Source: Ignavibacterium sp. (GTDB taxonomy: Bacteria; Bacteroidota; Ignavibacteria; Ignavibacteriales; Ignavibacteriaceae). Taken from it: a stretch of 64,000 nucleotides of DNA. Of the stretch, positions 27,394-37,340 are shown piece by piece. Each line of letters starts with the position of its first letter. Position 1 is the stretch's first letter. The stretch covers positions 1,206,903 to 1,270,902 of the forward strand of contig JAVSMP010000001.1 in assembly GCA_032027145.1 (NCBI GenBank). The letters run 5' to 3'. Both the position numbers and the translations under genes were made by a program. A model generated the notes under the pieces. It saw only the letters and a list, made by a program, of their open reading frames with translations. It was not told where the DNA came from and did not search any database.

Positions 27394-28794
27394 ATGGAAA
27401 ATAAATCCTTAGAGAAAAATATTAATACTCCTTCAGAAATAGTAAAGGAGTTAGATAAATTTATTATCGGACAGACAGAAGCTAAACGTGCTGTTGCTAT
27501 TGCAATCCGTAATCGTTGGAGAAGGCAGCAAGTAAAAGATGTACTGCGTGAAGAGATTATGCCAAACAACATAATACTTATAGGACCAACAGGTGTTGGT
27601 AAAACTGAAATTGCAAGAAGATTAGCCAGATTATCCCAAGCACCTTTTGTAAAAGTTGAAGCTTCAAAATTTACCGAGGTTGGATATGTGGGTAGGGATG
27701 TTGAATCAATGGTGCGCGATCTGGTAGAAGTTGGAGTTAATCTTGTTAAAGCAGAAAAAGCTTCGGAAGTTCAAACCAAAGCTGAAAAACTTGCAGATGA
27801 GCGAATACTTGATATTTTAATTCCACCGGTTAAAAAAAATCAAACAACTACTGTTGTTCAGGAAGGTGAAGAACAACAAGTAAGCGAAGATGAGAATGAA
27901 GCTTATCAGAATAAAAAAACTCGTGAATGGATGCGCGAAAAAGTTAAAAGTGGTGAAATGGATGATAAGATGATTGAGTTTGATTCTCAGGCACAGTCTT
28001 CAATTGGTATGCAGGTTTTGGGTCCTTTTGGTATGGATGATATGGGGATTAACATTCAGGAAATAATGGGCAGCATCATGCCGAAAAAACGAAAGAAAAG
28101 AAAAACTACTGTTAAAGAAGCCCGGCAAATTCTTGCGCAGGAAGAGATGCAGAAACTGATTGATATGGATGCTGTTCAGAAAGAAGCAATTGAACGAGTC
28201 GAAAACTCAGGAATGATTTTTATTGATGAAATAGATAAAGTTGCCGGCGGCGGAAAAGCTCAGGGTCCTGATGTTTCCCGCGAAGGTGTTCAGAGGGATC
28301 TTCTTCCAATTGTTGAAGGCTCAAACGTAAATACTAAGTATGGTGTTGTTAGAACCGATCATATCCTGTTTATTGCTTCGGGTGCATTTCATGTTTCAAA
28401 ACCATCAGATTTAATTCCTGAGTTACAAGGACGATTTCCTATCAGGGTTGAATTAAACAGCTTATCTGAAGATGACTTTATTCAGATATTAACTACTCCA
28501 CAAAATGCACTGCTTAAGCAGTACAGCGCTTTGCTTGAAACAGAAGGTGTAAAATTAAACTTCAGTAAAGATGGAATAAAAGAAATAGCGCGCATCGCAA
28601 CAGAAGTAAATGAACAGGTCGAAAATATCGGTGCCAGAAGATTACACACAATTCTTACAACTCTGCTGGACGAAATACTTTTTGATGTACCGGATAAAAT
28701 TCCATCAGACACAGTAAAAATTGATGCGAAATTTGTAAAAGATAAACTTGAAAAAATCGTTAAGGACAGAGATTTAAGTAAATTTATTTTATAA
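27394..28794 (+). CDS. hslU: HslU ATPase subunit of the HslUV protease
   Basis: AAA+ unfoldase that feeds substrates to HslV. I prefer the ATG at 27394 (MENKSLEKN, 466 residues) over the TTG at 27388. Seen: [16 protein letters not shown] near 13, Walker [10 protein letters not shown] near 65, pore loop GYVGRD near 94, an acidic/charged I-domain (about 110-240), Walker [11 protein letters not shown] near 275 and the sensor-2 region NIGARRLHT near 410. It begins three bases after the hslV stop. A strong terminator follows immediately. Confidence 0.97.
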   Translation: MENKSLEKNINTPSEIVKELDKFIIGQTEAKRAVAIAIRNRWRRQQVKDVLREEIMPNNIILIGPTGVGKTEIARRLARLSQAPFVKVEASKFTEVGYVGRDVESMVRDLVEVGVNLVKAEKASEVQTKAEKLADERILDILIPPVKKNQTTTVVQEGEEQQVSEDENEAYQNKKTREWMREKVKSGEMDDKMIEFDSQAQSSIGMQVLGPFGMDDMGINIQEIMGSIMPKKRKKRKTTVKEARQILAQEEMQKLIDMDAVQKEAIERVENSGMIFIDEIDKVAGGGKAQGPDVSREGVQRDLLPIVEGSNVNTKYGVVRTDHILFIASGAFHVSKPSDLIPELQGRFPIRVELNSLSEDDFIQILTTPQNALLKQYSALLETEGVKLNFSKDGIKEIARIATEVNEQVENIGARRLHTILTTLLDEILFDVPDKIPSDTVKIDAKFVKDKLEKIVKDRDLSKFIL

Positions 28795-28801
28795 TGTTTG
28801 A

Positions 28802-28829
28802 AAGCCCCTTTTTTAAGGGGTTTTTTATT
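28802..28829 (+). terminator. rho-independent terminator of hslVU
   Basis: CCCCTT/AAGGGG stem (28805-28820) with a short T loop and a run of six T, eight bases after the hslU stop. It lies inside an ORF that could be read from 28794, which argues for the later start of the next gene. Confidence 0.92.
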
Positions 28830-28844
28830 TTACCTGGAGTTAAT

Positions 28845-31103
28845 ATGAGTAAAGTTTTGTTTGCTGCAGTTCTGATATTAAATACTTTTTTAGTCTTTGC
28901 ACAATCTGAATTTACTACTTCAATAAATGGAACTATAATACATACCATTATAAATCCCGATGCAAAAAAAGAATCAGAAAATGGAATTTACTGGTGTAAG
29001 TATGATATAAAAGAAGTTACTGATGAAATGCGGAAACTTGTCAATTTCAGTTTTTATGAAAATGATAAGCTCTTGTTCACGATGACTGATATTCCTGGTT
29101 CTGATGTTGATATATCTAATTCTGGTAATATTGTTTTTTACGATCATTCTTATCACTTCAATAGAAAACTAAAAATTCATTTTTATTCAAAAACAGGAAG
29201 CAAACTAACAGAACTTGAATTAATAAATGCAAATCTGTTTGGGTTTTCATTATCAGGTAATCTGTTTGGAGCTGGTTCACCTGATGGAATTCAAATTATA
29301 TCTGTTAAAGATTTGTCTGTTCAAAGATATCCCAAAGGGTTTCAATTTGCTGTTTCGGAGGATGATAAATTAGTTGCAATTGCATCTGAAGATAAGATTG
29401 AGGTTTTTAATAAAGGATTACTGATCAAATCAATCAATACTGGGTTTAAACATACCCGCAAAGTCATCATATCCACTGTAAATGATCTTATTGCTGCGAT
29501 TGATAAAAGAAACCTGAAAGTATATTCTATATCTGATGGTCATATTAAATTTTCATATACTTCAGAGGTTAATAAATCTAACAGGGACTTGAAACTAATT
29601 GATAACAAAATTGCGCTTGGAGTTCACATCCGTACAAAAACTAAATCACAAGGCGAATTGATTTCATTTGACCAGCAGGGTAACATACAAGAATTGCAGA
29701 CCGGGCAAAGCAGATACCTGAGTAAATCCAATGTTTATAAATCCTCTAATGAAACAGACACCTATGATAATATTCCCTGGCCCTTTTCTCCGTTCGATAG
29801 TATGCGTACTATCTGGAATCATTACGAACAACATATGGGCGGTTACGGATCAGGATATTCATATTTGCATCAAGGGCTTGATATTATTACGCCAATAGCT
29901 GAACCAACTTATGCTGTCAGAGGTGGAGTAGTAAAATGTGTTTTAACCACTGGCGGTTATATTTACTGGCGATTATCAATTTGCGATTCAAATACTCAGG
30001 ATAGATCAAATGGTTGGCTGTATGCTCATTTAATCGAGAACACTATACAATTTGATGTGGGAGATACAGTTGAAGTGCACGACTATCTTGCAGATATAGT
30101 TGAGTGGACTTCCGAATGGGGGCATATACATTTTGTTGAAATAAATGATTCGGGATTTGTCTGGTTATATGATGATAACGAATGGGGAATTAATTTTAAT
30201 CCATTACTTGCTTTAACACCAGTTAGTGATGAAACAAAACCTGTAATTGACGATGTTTTTCCCGATCAGAAATTTGGTTTTTGTACTAATGAAACGAGTA
30301 ACTATTTACAACCTGACTCATTGTCTGGTGAGGTGGATATTATTGTAAAAGCATTCGATTATGCCGGAGATTCTGAGTGGCAGCAGCCTGCATTTAAAAT
30401 TGATTATTGGATAAAAAGAATACCCGATGATCAGATTATTGTTCCGCGAAAAATGGCTCATATATTAAATCACTCATATCCGTTTTATTCGGGAGATAAT
30501 TTTGAACCTTATGCAGCTGTAATGTATAAAAGAGATGATATTTTAACCCCGACAACTTGGATGAGTACAGTAAGGAACTTCCATCATGTTATTACAAACA
30601 GTGATGCTGATTCACTAATCACACTTGAAGAAAGAAATAATTCGTTAAATACTGCGGATTATTATGACTCTGAATACAGAATATATGTTGAAGCATTTGA
30701 TCAGTCCGGCAATTCAACAATCGATAGTATGGATGTGTATTTTAAAAATGGAATTTCTTCTGTAGATGATAAGAGTATTCCAAATGAATTTATTCTTTAC
30801 CAAAATTTTCCAAATCCATTTAACCCATCAACAAAGATAAAATTCTCAATCCCGAATTCTACAAACCCAAAAAGTAACAGAGGTGATGAGTTAGTAACTT
30901 TGAAAGTATATGATATACTTGGAAATGAAGTAGCAACACTTCTAAATGAAGTAAAGACAGCAGGCAGTTATGAAGTAGAATTTAATGCAATTGGTGGATT
31001 AAATACAGGCGGAGAGGTTTTCAGTTTGTCAAGCGGAATTTATTTTTATAGAATAACAGCCGGTAATTTAACCCAGGTCAAAAAGATGCTGCTGCTTAGA
31101 TAA
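28845..31103 (+). CDS. exported M23-type (LytM-like) peptidase with T9SS sorting domain
   Basis: I chose the ATG at 28845, with GGAG upstream, because the longer ORF from 28794 runs through the hslU terminator; 752 residues. The signal peptide ends near FAQSE. The N-terminal half resembles a propeller (SLSGNLFGAGSPDGIQIISVKD). The M23 zinc site appears as HQGLDIITPI (H and D, near 360) and HIHFVEI (near 445), with YAHL between. The C-terminus is the type A sorting domain ([16 protein letters not shown] near 665, VKKMLLLR end). Normally such domains cut peptidoglycan or peptides; being surface-sorted, it may attack other cells' walls or proteins, which is inference. Confidence 0.85.
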   Translation: MSKVLFAAVLILNTFLVFAQSEFTTSINGTIIHTIINPDAKKESENGIYWCKYDIKEVTDEMRKLVNFSFYENDKLLFTMTDIPGSDVDISNSGNIVFYDHSYHFNRKLKIHFYSKTGSKLTELELINANLFGFSLSGNLFGAGSPDGIQIISVKDLSVQRYPKGFQFAVSEDDKLVAIASEDKIEVFNKGLLIKSINTGFKHTRKVIISTVNDLIAAIDKRNLKVYSISDGHIKFSYTSEVNKSNRDLKLIDNKIALGVHIRTKTKSQGELISFDQQGNIQELQTGQSRYLSKSNVYKSSNETDTYDNIPWPFSPFDSMRTIWNHYEQHMGGYGSGYSYLHQGLDIITPIAEPTYAVRGGVVKCVLTTGGYIYWRLSICDSNTQDRSNGWLYAHLIENTIQFDVGDTVEVHDYLADIVEWTSEWGHIHFVEINDSGFVWLYDDNEWGINFNPLLALTPVSDETKPVIDDVFPDQKFGFCTNETSNYLQPDSLSGEVDIIVKAFDYAGDSEWQQPAFKIDYWIKRIPDDQIIVPRKMAHILNHSYPFYSGDNFEPYAAVMYKRDDILTPTTWMSTVRNFHHVITNSDADSLITLEERNNSLNTADYYDSEYRIYVEAFDQSGNSTIDSMDVYFKNGISSVDDKSIPNEFILYQNFPNPFNPSTKIKFSIPNSTNPKSNRGDELVTLKVYDILGNEVATLLNEVKTAGSYEVEFNAIGGLNTGGEVFSLSSGIYFYRITAGNLTQVKKMLLLR

Positions 31104-31172
31104 TATATGTATAATCATCTTATCAAATAGTTTGTCCGAGAGAAAAAAATAAAAAAAATATCAACAATTTTA

Positions 31173-31198
31173 TTGACCAAACCAAAATAAATTATAAT
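31173..31198 (+). promoter_or_regulatory. possible housekeeping promoter of the M36 peptidase gene
   Basis: TTGACC (31173-31178) and TATAAT (31193-31198). The 14-base spacing is short; TAATAT two bases further gives 16. It would leave a leader of about 155 bases. This lineage may use a different -35/-7 form, so the call is weak. The rest of 31104-31363 holds nothing I recognise. Confidence 0.3.
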
Positions 31199-31363
31199 AT
31201 TAGCGAACCGATGGAGATATCTTAAATTCATTCAATGAACAGTTATTTTTTTGAGGACTGAAGCGTCTTAGAAAATAATTAGCATATCCCTGTTGATAAT
31301 TTCATTAAAAAGAAGGTTCTAAACAATTAACTAACTATCATTCCAAAATTCGTTGAGGATATA

Positions 31364-34339
31364 ATGAATACATATCTACGTAAACCATTCTCAGTAATTA
31401 TCGCTCTCCTGCTGATGAGTTTTTCATTTGCTCAGAAGCCGCCAGTCGTTTCATCATTGCAGATAGTGCCTGATGAAACCGAAGCTACTTTTGTTAAAAA
31501 TAATATGAGGATTAATCAGGAAACCGGAGTTCCTGTAGCCCTTTACAAACCTGATTATCTGGTAGCAAATGATTCACCAGAAAAAATGGCGCGGCAATTT
31601 CTTAAAGAAAACCATGACCTTTTTAAGTTTTCACCTGATTTATCTGAACTAAGATACCTGACTACCAGAGAAACTCCTGTCGGATATCATGTTCACTTCG
31701 ATCAATACATCGGACAGTATCCGGTTTTAAATTCAAGAATAAATGTTACAATAAGTAAGAACAACCGGGTAGTGTTTGTTGCAAATGGTTCAAAGGTAAA
31801 TTATAATACAAAAGTTACAAACGATCTTGAAAGGATTAATATCAGTTCAGAACACGCATTAATTATAGCAAAGGGATATTTAGGAATAAAGGGTGCAATC
31901 AACTTTGAGAAAAGTGAACCAGGGATTTATTATAACAAAGGAACCTTTAGACTCGCTCAGGTTGTAACGATTGTACCATCAGAAGAATTATTTGGTGAAT
32001 GGCAGGTTTTAGTTGATGCACAGACAGGTGAGGTTTTCAGAGTTGAAGATGTTGCCTGCTATGATGACCCGATAAAATCAAAACCAGAATTGGCTGAAGG
32101 AAGCGGATATGTATTTGCACCTGATCCGATTACTCACGCAAGAACAACTTACGGCTCAACAGGATTTGTAGATAACAATGATGCAGATTCTGACTCGCTG
32201 ACTTTTCACAGAGAGTTAAAAGCATTACGCGATATTACTTTTGAAAGCGGTGCATATATTTTGAAAGGTCCTTGGGCAGAGATAAGAGATTTTGAAGCAC
32301 CTTTCACAGGACTGCATACAAATCCAACAACAGATTTCTTCTTTACAAGAAGCCACGATTCTTTTGAAGCAGTTAATGCTTACTACCATATTGATAATGC
32401 GATGAGATGGATTAACGACACTCTTAGCATACCATTACATCCGTTTCAATATACCGGCGGTATCAGATATGATCCCCACGGATTAAATGGCGACGATAAT
32501 GCACATTACATACCAAGCACCGGTCAGATTGCCTGGGGTGATGGCGGTGTTGATGATTGTGAAGATCCGGGTGTTATTCTTCATGAACTTGGTCACGGAC
32601 TTCATGATTGGTTAACAAATGGTTCTCTATCACAGATTCAGGGCTTAAGTGAAGGATGCGGTGATTACTGGGCAAGCTCGTATTTAAGAAGTACAGGATA
32701 TTGGACGCCCTCAGATCCTGCTTATAACTGGGTTTTTATATGGGATGGACATAATCCTTTTTGGGCTGGCAGAATAACAAACTACGGTGCTCACTATCCA
32801 GAAGGATTAACCGGGACTATACATACTGATGGTCAAATGTGGGCTTCTTCTTTAATGTCTATTTATGACTTGATAGGAAGAATTCCTACTGATAAAAACT
32901 TTCTTGTAGCACTTTCTATGACTAATAGTGGTTCTAATCAACAAGATGCAGCTAATGCATTTATAGCAGCCGACCAGCTTAATTACGGCGGCAGTAATCT
33001 TGTTCATATAATTCCTGTTTTTGCAGACAGAGGTTATATAGCAGGACCCGTAACTGCAGATTTTATGGCAGATGTTACTGTTGGTAATGCACCGTTAACT
33101 GTTCATTTTACTGACTTATCTATCTCTCAGCCAAATCCAATTACTTCCTGGGAGTGGGATTTTAATAACGATGGAGTTGTTGATGCTACTGATAAAAATC
33201 CAACCTGGGTTTATACTGATTTTGGATTTTATACCGTTAAGCTTACAGTTTCTGATGGTTCTTATTCCAGCACTAAGACCAAAACAAATTACATAAAAGT
33301 TACTGATCCAAATGTTGTTGAGTGGTGTAATGAATTTAATAATTTAAGTAACTGGACTATTGTTGGACCGCTTGGTATGACAAACTGGACAGCAAATAAT
33401 TCAGCAAATGCCGGAGGCACTTCACCAGAATTAAGATTAGGCTGGTCTCCATCATTCAATGGAACATCGAAAATTAGATCTTCAGTAATTAATTTGCCTG
33501 ATAATCAAGTAGTGTTCTTTTCATTTAACTATTACTTCGATTATTATTCAAGTCCAAGCGGAACAGTAACTGTTGATGTAACTTACGATGGCGGAACAAC
33601 GAGTACATCATTGTATAATCAGGTAAATGCAACAGGTAACGTTGGACCGCAGTTGTTTACAGGAAATTTTACAACCCCTGCATCAGGCGGAGCAAATACA
33701 CAAGTGGAAATTACTTTTTCAGGAAATTCTTTTAATTATGATTATATATACTGGGATAATTTGTGCCTGCAATATATTATTCCGGTTGAGTTAACATCGT
33801 TTACAGCTTTTGCAATTGGAGCTGATGTTGAACTTAACTGGGCAACAGCCACAGAAACCAATAATCAGGGATTTGAAATTGAAAGAATGAGTGAAAATGG
33901 AAAGTATGAAAAAGTTGGATATGTTGCCGGATACGGAACCACAACAGATGCAAAATCATATTCATTTACTGATTCTAAATTGAGCGAAGGAAAATATAAT
34001 TACCGGTTAAAGCAGTTAGATTATGATGGCACTTATAAATACTCAAATGAAGTAAATGTTGTAGTTAATCTTCCGCTGGAATACTCCCTTGTACAAAACT
34101 ATCCAAATCCATTTAACCCAAGTACAATAATAAAATACTCATTAAAGGATGATGGAAAAGTAACATTAAAAATATTTAACTCTCTTGGTGAAGAAGTAAG
34201 AACACTTGTTAGTGAAATTAAACCAGCAGGAAATTATGAGGTTGAGTTTAATGCTTCTGATCTTCCAAGTGGAATTTATATATACAGTATGCAATCTGGT
34301 AATTTTGTTTCATCTAAGAAGATGATACTTTTAAAGTAA
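31364..34339 (+). CDS. exported M36 (fungalysin-type) metallopeptidase with PKD and T9SS domains
   Basis: 991 residues, GAGG before the ATG, signal ending FSFAQ. FTP/propeptide region at about 60-240 (YHVHFDQYIGQYPVLNSRI). Catalytic zinc site VILHELGHGLHDW near 405 with the third ligand in SEGCGDYW near 425. PKD domain about 565-645 (SWEWDFNNDGVVD, GFYTVKLTVSDG). A beta-sandwich near 650-800, an FN3-like segment LTSFTAFAIGADVELNW near 812, then [16 protein letters not shown] near 912 and SKKMILLK at the end. Function: a secreted thermolysin-like endopeptidase kept on the cell surface by T9SS. Confidence 0.92.
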   Translation: MNTYLRKPFSVIIALLLMSFSFAQKPPVVSSLQIVPDETEATFVKNNMRINQETGVPVALYKPDYLVANDSPEKMARQFLKENHDLFKFSPDLSELRYLTTRETPVGYHVHFDQYIGQYPVLNSRINVTISKNNRVVFVANGSKVNYNTKVTNDLERINISSEHALIIAKGYLGIKGAINFEKSEPGIYYNKGTFRLAQVVTIVPSEELFGEWQVLVDAQTGEVFRVEDVACYDDPIKSKPELAEGSGYVFAPDPITHARTTYGSTGFVDNNDADSDSLTFHRELKALRDITFESGAYILKGPWAEIRDFEAPFTGLHTNPTTDFFFTRSHDSFEAVNAYYHIDNAMRWINDTLSIPLHPFQYTGGIRYDPHGLNGDDNAHYIPSTGQIAWGDGGVDDCEDPGVILHELGHGLHDWLTNGSLSQIQGLSEGCGDYWASSYLRSTGYWTPSDPAYNWVFIWDGHNPFWAGRITNYGAHYPEGLTGTIHTDGQMWASSLMSIYDLIGRIPTDKNFLVALSMTNSGSNQQDAANAFIAADQLNYGGSNLVHIIPVFADRGYIAGPVTADFMADVTVGNAPLTVHFTDLSISQPNPITSWEWDFNNDGVVDATDKNPTWVYTDFGFYTVKLTVSDGSYSSTKTKTNYIKVTDPNVVEWCNEFNNLSNWTIVGPLGMTNWTANNSANAGGTSPELRLGWSPSFNGTSKIRSSVINLPDNQVVFFSFNYYFDYYSSPSGTVTVDVTYDGGTTSTSLYNQVNATGNVGPQLFTGNFTTPASGGANTQVEITFSGNSFNYDYIYWDNLCLQYIIPVELTSFTAFAIGADVELNWATATETNNQGFEIERMSENGKYEKVGYVAGYGTTTDAKSYSFTDSKLSEGKYNYRLKQLDYDGTYKYSNEVNVVVNLPLEYSLVQNYPNPFNPSTIIKYSLKDDGKVTLKIFNSLGEEVRTLVSEIKPAGNYEVEFNASDLPSGIYIYSMQSGNFVSSKKMILLK

Positions 34340-34422
34340 TGATCAATCAACAATGATTATTGCTCAATAACTGATAAACATATTCAAAAACATTGAACAT
34401 TAAAAATTCAACATTTAACATT

Positions 34423-34452
34423 AACAGGCGGTCTTTGGATCGCCTGTTTTAT
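34423..34452 (+). terminator. terminator of the M36 peptidase gene
   Basis: AACAGGCGGTC pairs with GATCGCCTGTT (one G-U) around a four-base loop, then TTTTATT. It shares its core with other terminators here. Between it and 34731 I see nothing recognisable. Confidence 0.8.
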
Positions 34453-34731
34453 TATAGGAAACAAAATCATTACTGGTTAAGCAGTAGAACTTAAAGTCTT
34501 TTTACCAATGATAATTGAGCTTACATTAACTATAAAGTTTTTGTAATAAATATTACCTTTGCAAGAAATTATGCATTTAACTATCAATCAGTTTTAGAAG
34601 TAAATACTGAAATGGGCGGAGTTGATTTGTATTGTTGTAAATAGTTTTTCTATCACAGTACGACCGTGACAGCCAATTGAAAGTTATTAAAGATCACTAT
34701 TTGAGTAAGTTTATTTTGTAATACTTTTTAT

Positions 34732-34836
34732 GTCATCACGAGTCCCGAGAACCTGCCTGCTTACAGGCATGATTGTGACGAAGTGATCTGCAAAATTAGA
34801 GATTGCTTAATGTGGTTTTACCATACTCGTAATGAC
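34732..34836 (+). repeat. 105-bp palindromic MITE/REP-like element
   Basis: Ends GTCATCACGAG and CTCGTAATGAC are inverted repeats (10 of 11). Inside are GACGAAGTGATCT and AGAGATTGCTT, and an inner palindrome CCTGC...GCAGG-like at CCTGCCTGCTTACAGG. The style matches dispersed GTCATTGCGAG-type intergenic elements of many bacteria. It has no coding capacity. Confidence 0.65.
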
Positions 34837-34934
34837 TGAGAACATTTGTTTATTATCAACAAATAAATATTTCTTTACTTTCCAACTACTATTTCTTAAG
34901 TTTATTGCAGTAATACATTATAAGAGGGTTTGTT

Positions 34935-36866
34935 ATGAAAAAGTTTGGCTTGCTTTTTTTTGTTGTTCTTTCTTTAACATTTTCTTCTCAACTTTCTGCT
35001 CAAAATGTTTCTCCGCATTTCTCCGAATTAAAAGGAATGGAGGATGCTCAGGGTAATACACATCTGTTGTATAGGATATACAGTTACCAGATTTTACAAC
35101 CATTCGGTTTTTATGAAGATAATTCTTTGTATCACTTTGACCTCGGAAATCAGAAAGATACTTTATTTATTCGAGAATCCGGCAGTAATATCTCTGCTCA
35201 TATTTATATAGATGATTATAAAATTATAGACTTTAATCCAATACATTATATTTTTGCAGGCACTGTGTGCGGAATGGAATGTTCTCCATTTGCGTTTAAT
35301 TCAGAATATGGAATAATTTTTAATAATGGTTCGTGGGGTAATAGTGAAAAAATAGATTATGCAAAACAAAAAGATTGTATTTATTATGGTTTAATCGCCT
35401 GGGATATAGACTCATCAATTACGAGCATTAAAAGTTATGATGGAGGTTTATCTTGGGATACTCTGTCATCCAATAAAGTGTTTGTTTCTGTTAATCCATT
35501 TGACAATGAAATGTCATTTTACATTAGTGATATAAATTCCACTGTTTATAAATCAACAGATGAAGGCAAAAATTTTTTCATATGTGATACTCAATATACT
35601 CATTCAAATCCTGCACCTAACTTTTACTATGATACTGATGAATCTCACATTTATAGATCTTCATCAAAAAATACATATCCAGGTATATATTATTTATCAA
35701 TTTCGGATAACAAAGGCGAACCATTTTCTTGGCAAATAAAGTATGAAAGTATCGATCCGATTTTTATAACAATAGATGAATACCAATCTGGTGCAATTTA
35801 TTTAGCTGATGGAAATAAAATTATGTATTCATCAGATTATGGAAATACATTTAATCTATACAAAGAATTAGATAAAAAAATCATAGGCATATTTAAAAAG
35901 CCAAATTCTAACAAGCTATACGCTGCAACTAAATATAACCTATATGAGATAACTAATAATAGTATAACTGTAATCAAATCATTGCCGATTCCAGCTGAGG
36001 CTTTAGACTTCTATCCATTACAAATCGGAAATAAATGGTTTTATGAAAGAATTAATTACTCGCTTGATTGGATAACTGGAAATACAATTATTGATACAAG
36101 CTATTTTCAGCGCAGTGTTATAGGATTAGAAAACAAACCAAACGGAAAGAAGTATTATAAAATTGATGACTATGATTTTTACAATAAAGTACAACTTGTA
36201 AATTTTGAGAGGATTGATTCGCTTACTGGACTGGTTTTTAGATATGATTCAACTTTAGATTCAACAAATTTTGAATGTATCATCGATGATCTAATGGCAG
36301 AGAAAGGAAATCAAATTAACACTTCAAGATTGTATTCATTTTATAATCCCATTGGAATGATTTTCGAAAATGAGGACTACTTTAATGATTGGAGTTCTTA
36401 CAGAAAGAGAAATGGTTTTTCAACTGGTAGTTTAGGCGGTGATTATTATTCCTTAACTCAAGGTATTGGATTGGATTCTGTTTTTGTTTCATTAATAGAT
36501 GCTTTTGATGCACATATAGATATTAAAGGTTGTGTTATAGATGGAATTGTTTACGGCGATACAACATTAACAGATATCATTGTGTGTTTTGATAGTTCCC
36601 CAACCAGTTATAATCTAAACCAAAACTATCCAAACCCATTTAACCCGGCTACAAAAATTACCTGGCAATCTCCATTAGCTGGTCATCAAACATTAAAAGT
36701 TTATGATGTTCTTGGTAATGAGGTTGCTACACTTATTGATGAATTTAGAAATGCAGGAATTTACGAAGTTGGTTTTGACGCATCAAAGCTTTCAAGCGGA
36801 GTTTATTTTTATCAGCTAAAGGCTGGAGATTACCTTAACACAAAAAAGATGTTGCTGATAAGATAA
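34935..36866 (+). CDS. exported Asp-box propeller protein with T9SS sorting domain
   Basis: 643 residues; GAGGG before the ATG, signal MKKFGLLFFVVLSLTFSSQLSAQ. Asp-box (BNR/sortilin) repeats are seen as SYDGGLSWDTL near 165, STDEGKNFF near 207 and SSDYGNTFNLY near 300, indicating a beta propeller. A middle region (FYPLQIGNKWFYERI near 360) resembles domains found in other exported proteins of the group but has no name I can give. The end is the type A sorting domain ([16 protein letters not shown] near 560, TKKMLLIR). Probably a surface-binding protein; no catalytic residues are recognised. Confidence 0.82.
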   Translation: MKKFGLLFFVVLSLTFSSQLSAQNVSPHFSELKGMEDAQGNTHLLYRIYSYQILQPFGFYEDNSLYHFDLGNQKDTLFIRESGSNISAHIYIDDYKIIDFNPIHYIFAGTVCGMECSPFAFNSEYGIIFNNGSWGNSEKIDYAKQKDCIYYGLIAWDIDSSITSIKSYDGGLSWDTLSSNKVFVSVNPFDNEMSFYISDINSTVYKSTDEGKNFFICDTQYTHSNPAPNFYYDTDESHIYRSSSKNTYPGIYYLSISDNKGEPFSWQIKYESIDPIFITIDEYQSGAIYLADGNKIMYSSDYGNTFNLYKELDKKIIGIFKKPNSNKLYAATKYNLYEITNNSITVIKSLPIPAEALDFYPLQIGNKWFYERINYSLDWITGNTIIDTSYFQRSVIGLENKPNGKKYYKIDDYDFYNKVQLVNFERIDSLTGLVFRYDSTLDSTNFECIIDDLMAEKGNQINTSRLYSFYNPIGMIFENEDYFNDWSSYRKRNGFSTGSLGGDYYSLTQGIGLDSVFVSLIDAFDAHIDIKGCVIDGIVYGDTTLTDIIVCFDSSPTSYNLNQNYPNPFNPATKITWQSPLAGHQTLKVYDVLGNEVATLIDEFRNAGIYEVGFDASKLSSGVYFYQLKAGDYLNTKKMLLIR

Positions 36867-36903
36867 TTGAGCGTTGAACATTCATCATCCATCTATCAAT
36901 AAA

Positions 36904-36925
36904 AAGGCGATTACTTGATCGCCTT
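36904..36925. terminator. bidirectional terminator between convergent genes
   Basis: AAGGCGAT and ATCGCCTT form a perfect 8-bp stem around a 6-base loop, with A and T runs on both sides. It serves the Asp-box gene on the plus strand and lies within a few bases of the stop of the minus-strand DUF5522 gene, whose transcripts leave it leftwards. Confidence 0.85.
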
Positions 36926-36930
36926 TATTG

Positions 36931-37161
36931 TTAAACTTTCTCATCATAAGGACAGTGTCTGCATCCGCTACCACAGCAATAACCCCGTTTAAGTAAAAAC
37001 TCAGCAGTTAAAACAGCTAGTCCGGTATCAGGATCAAAGTAAATATCATTGTGTTGCTCAATTGCTTCTTTATGAAGTCTGATTATCTCATTATAGTTTG
37101 GATAATTTTTGTTAAGCCGGGATATAGTATAAAGTTTTTCTTTTGTTATTTGTTCAGTCAT
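36931..37161 (-). CDS. DUF5522 family small cysteine-rich protein
   Basis: 76 residues, no signal. The C-terminal RGYCCGSGCRHCPYDEKV carries the four-cysteine motif of DUF5522, likely a metal-binding site. The N-terminal half is helical and basic, and a DPDTGLAVLTAEFL strand region lies before the cysteines. The family is widespread in Bacteroidota and of unknown function. It is a lone gene facing the Asp-box gene. Confidence 0.85.
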   Translation of the reverse strand: MTEQITKEKLYTISRLNKNYPNYNEIIRLHKEAIEQHNDIYFDPDTGLAVLTAEFLLKRGYCCGSGCRHCPYDEKV

Positions 37162-37340
37162 AAATAAAATATTTTATCAAGTAATAGCCAAATATATAAA
37201 AGAGTTTATTGTGTTTTGGTAAACCGCAAATAATTAATAATTCCCGTTCGTCAATTGTAAGGGTTATCTATAATAATAAACCATCTTTGCGCTTAATACA
37301 TAAATATATTTGGTACAGAAAAAAATCTTTAGAGAAGTAT

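Noticed and set aside
28794-28845. Longer start of the M23 protein at 28794
   Set aside because: It would overlap the hslU stop and read through a strong terminator; GGAG and a signal peptide start at 28845.
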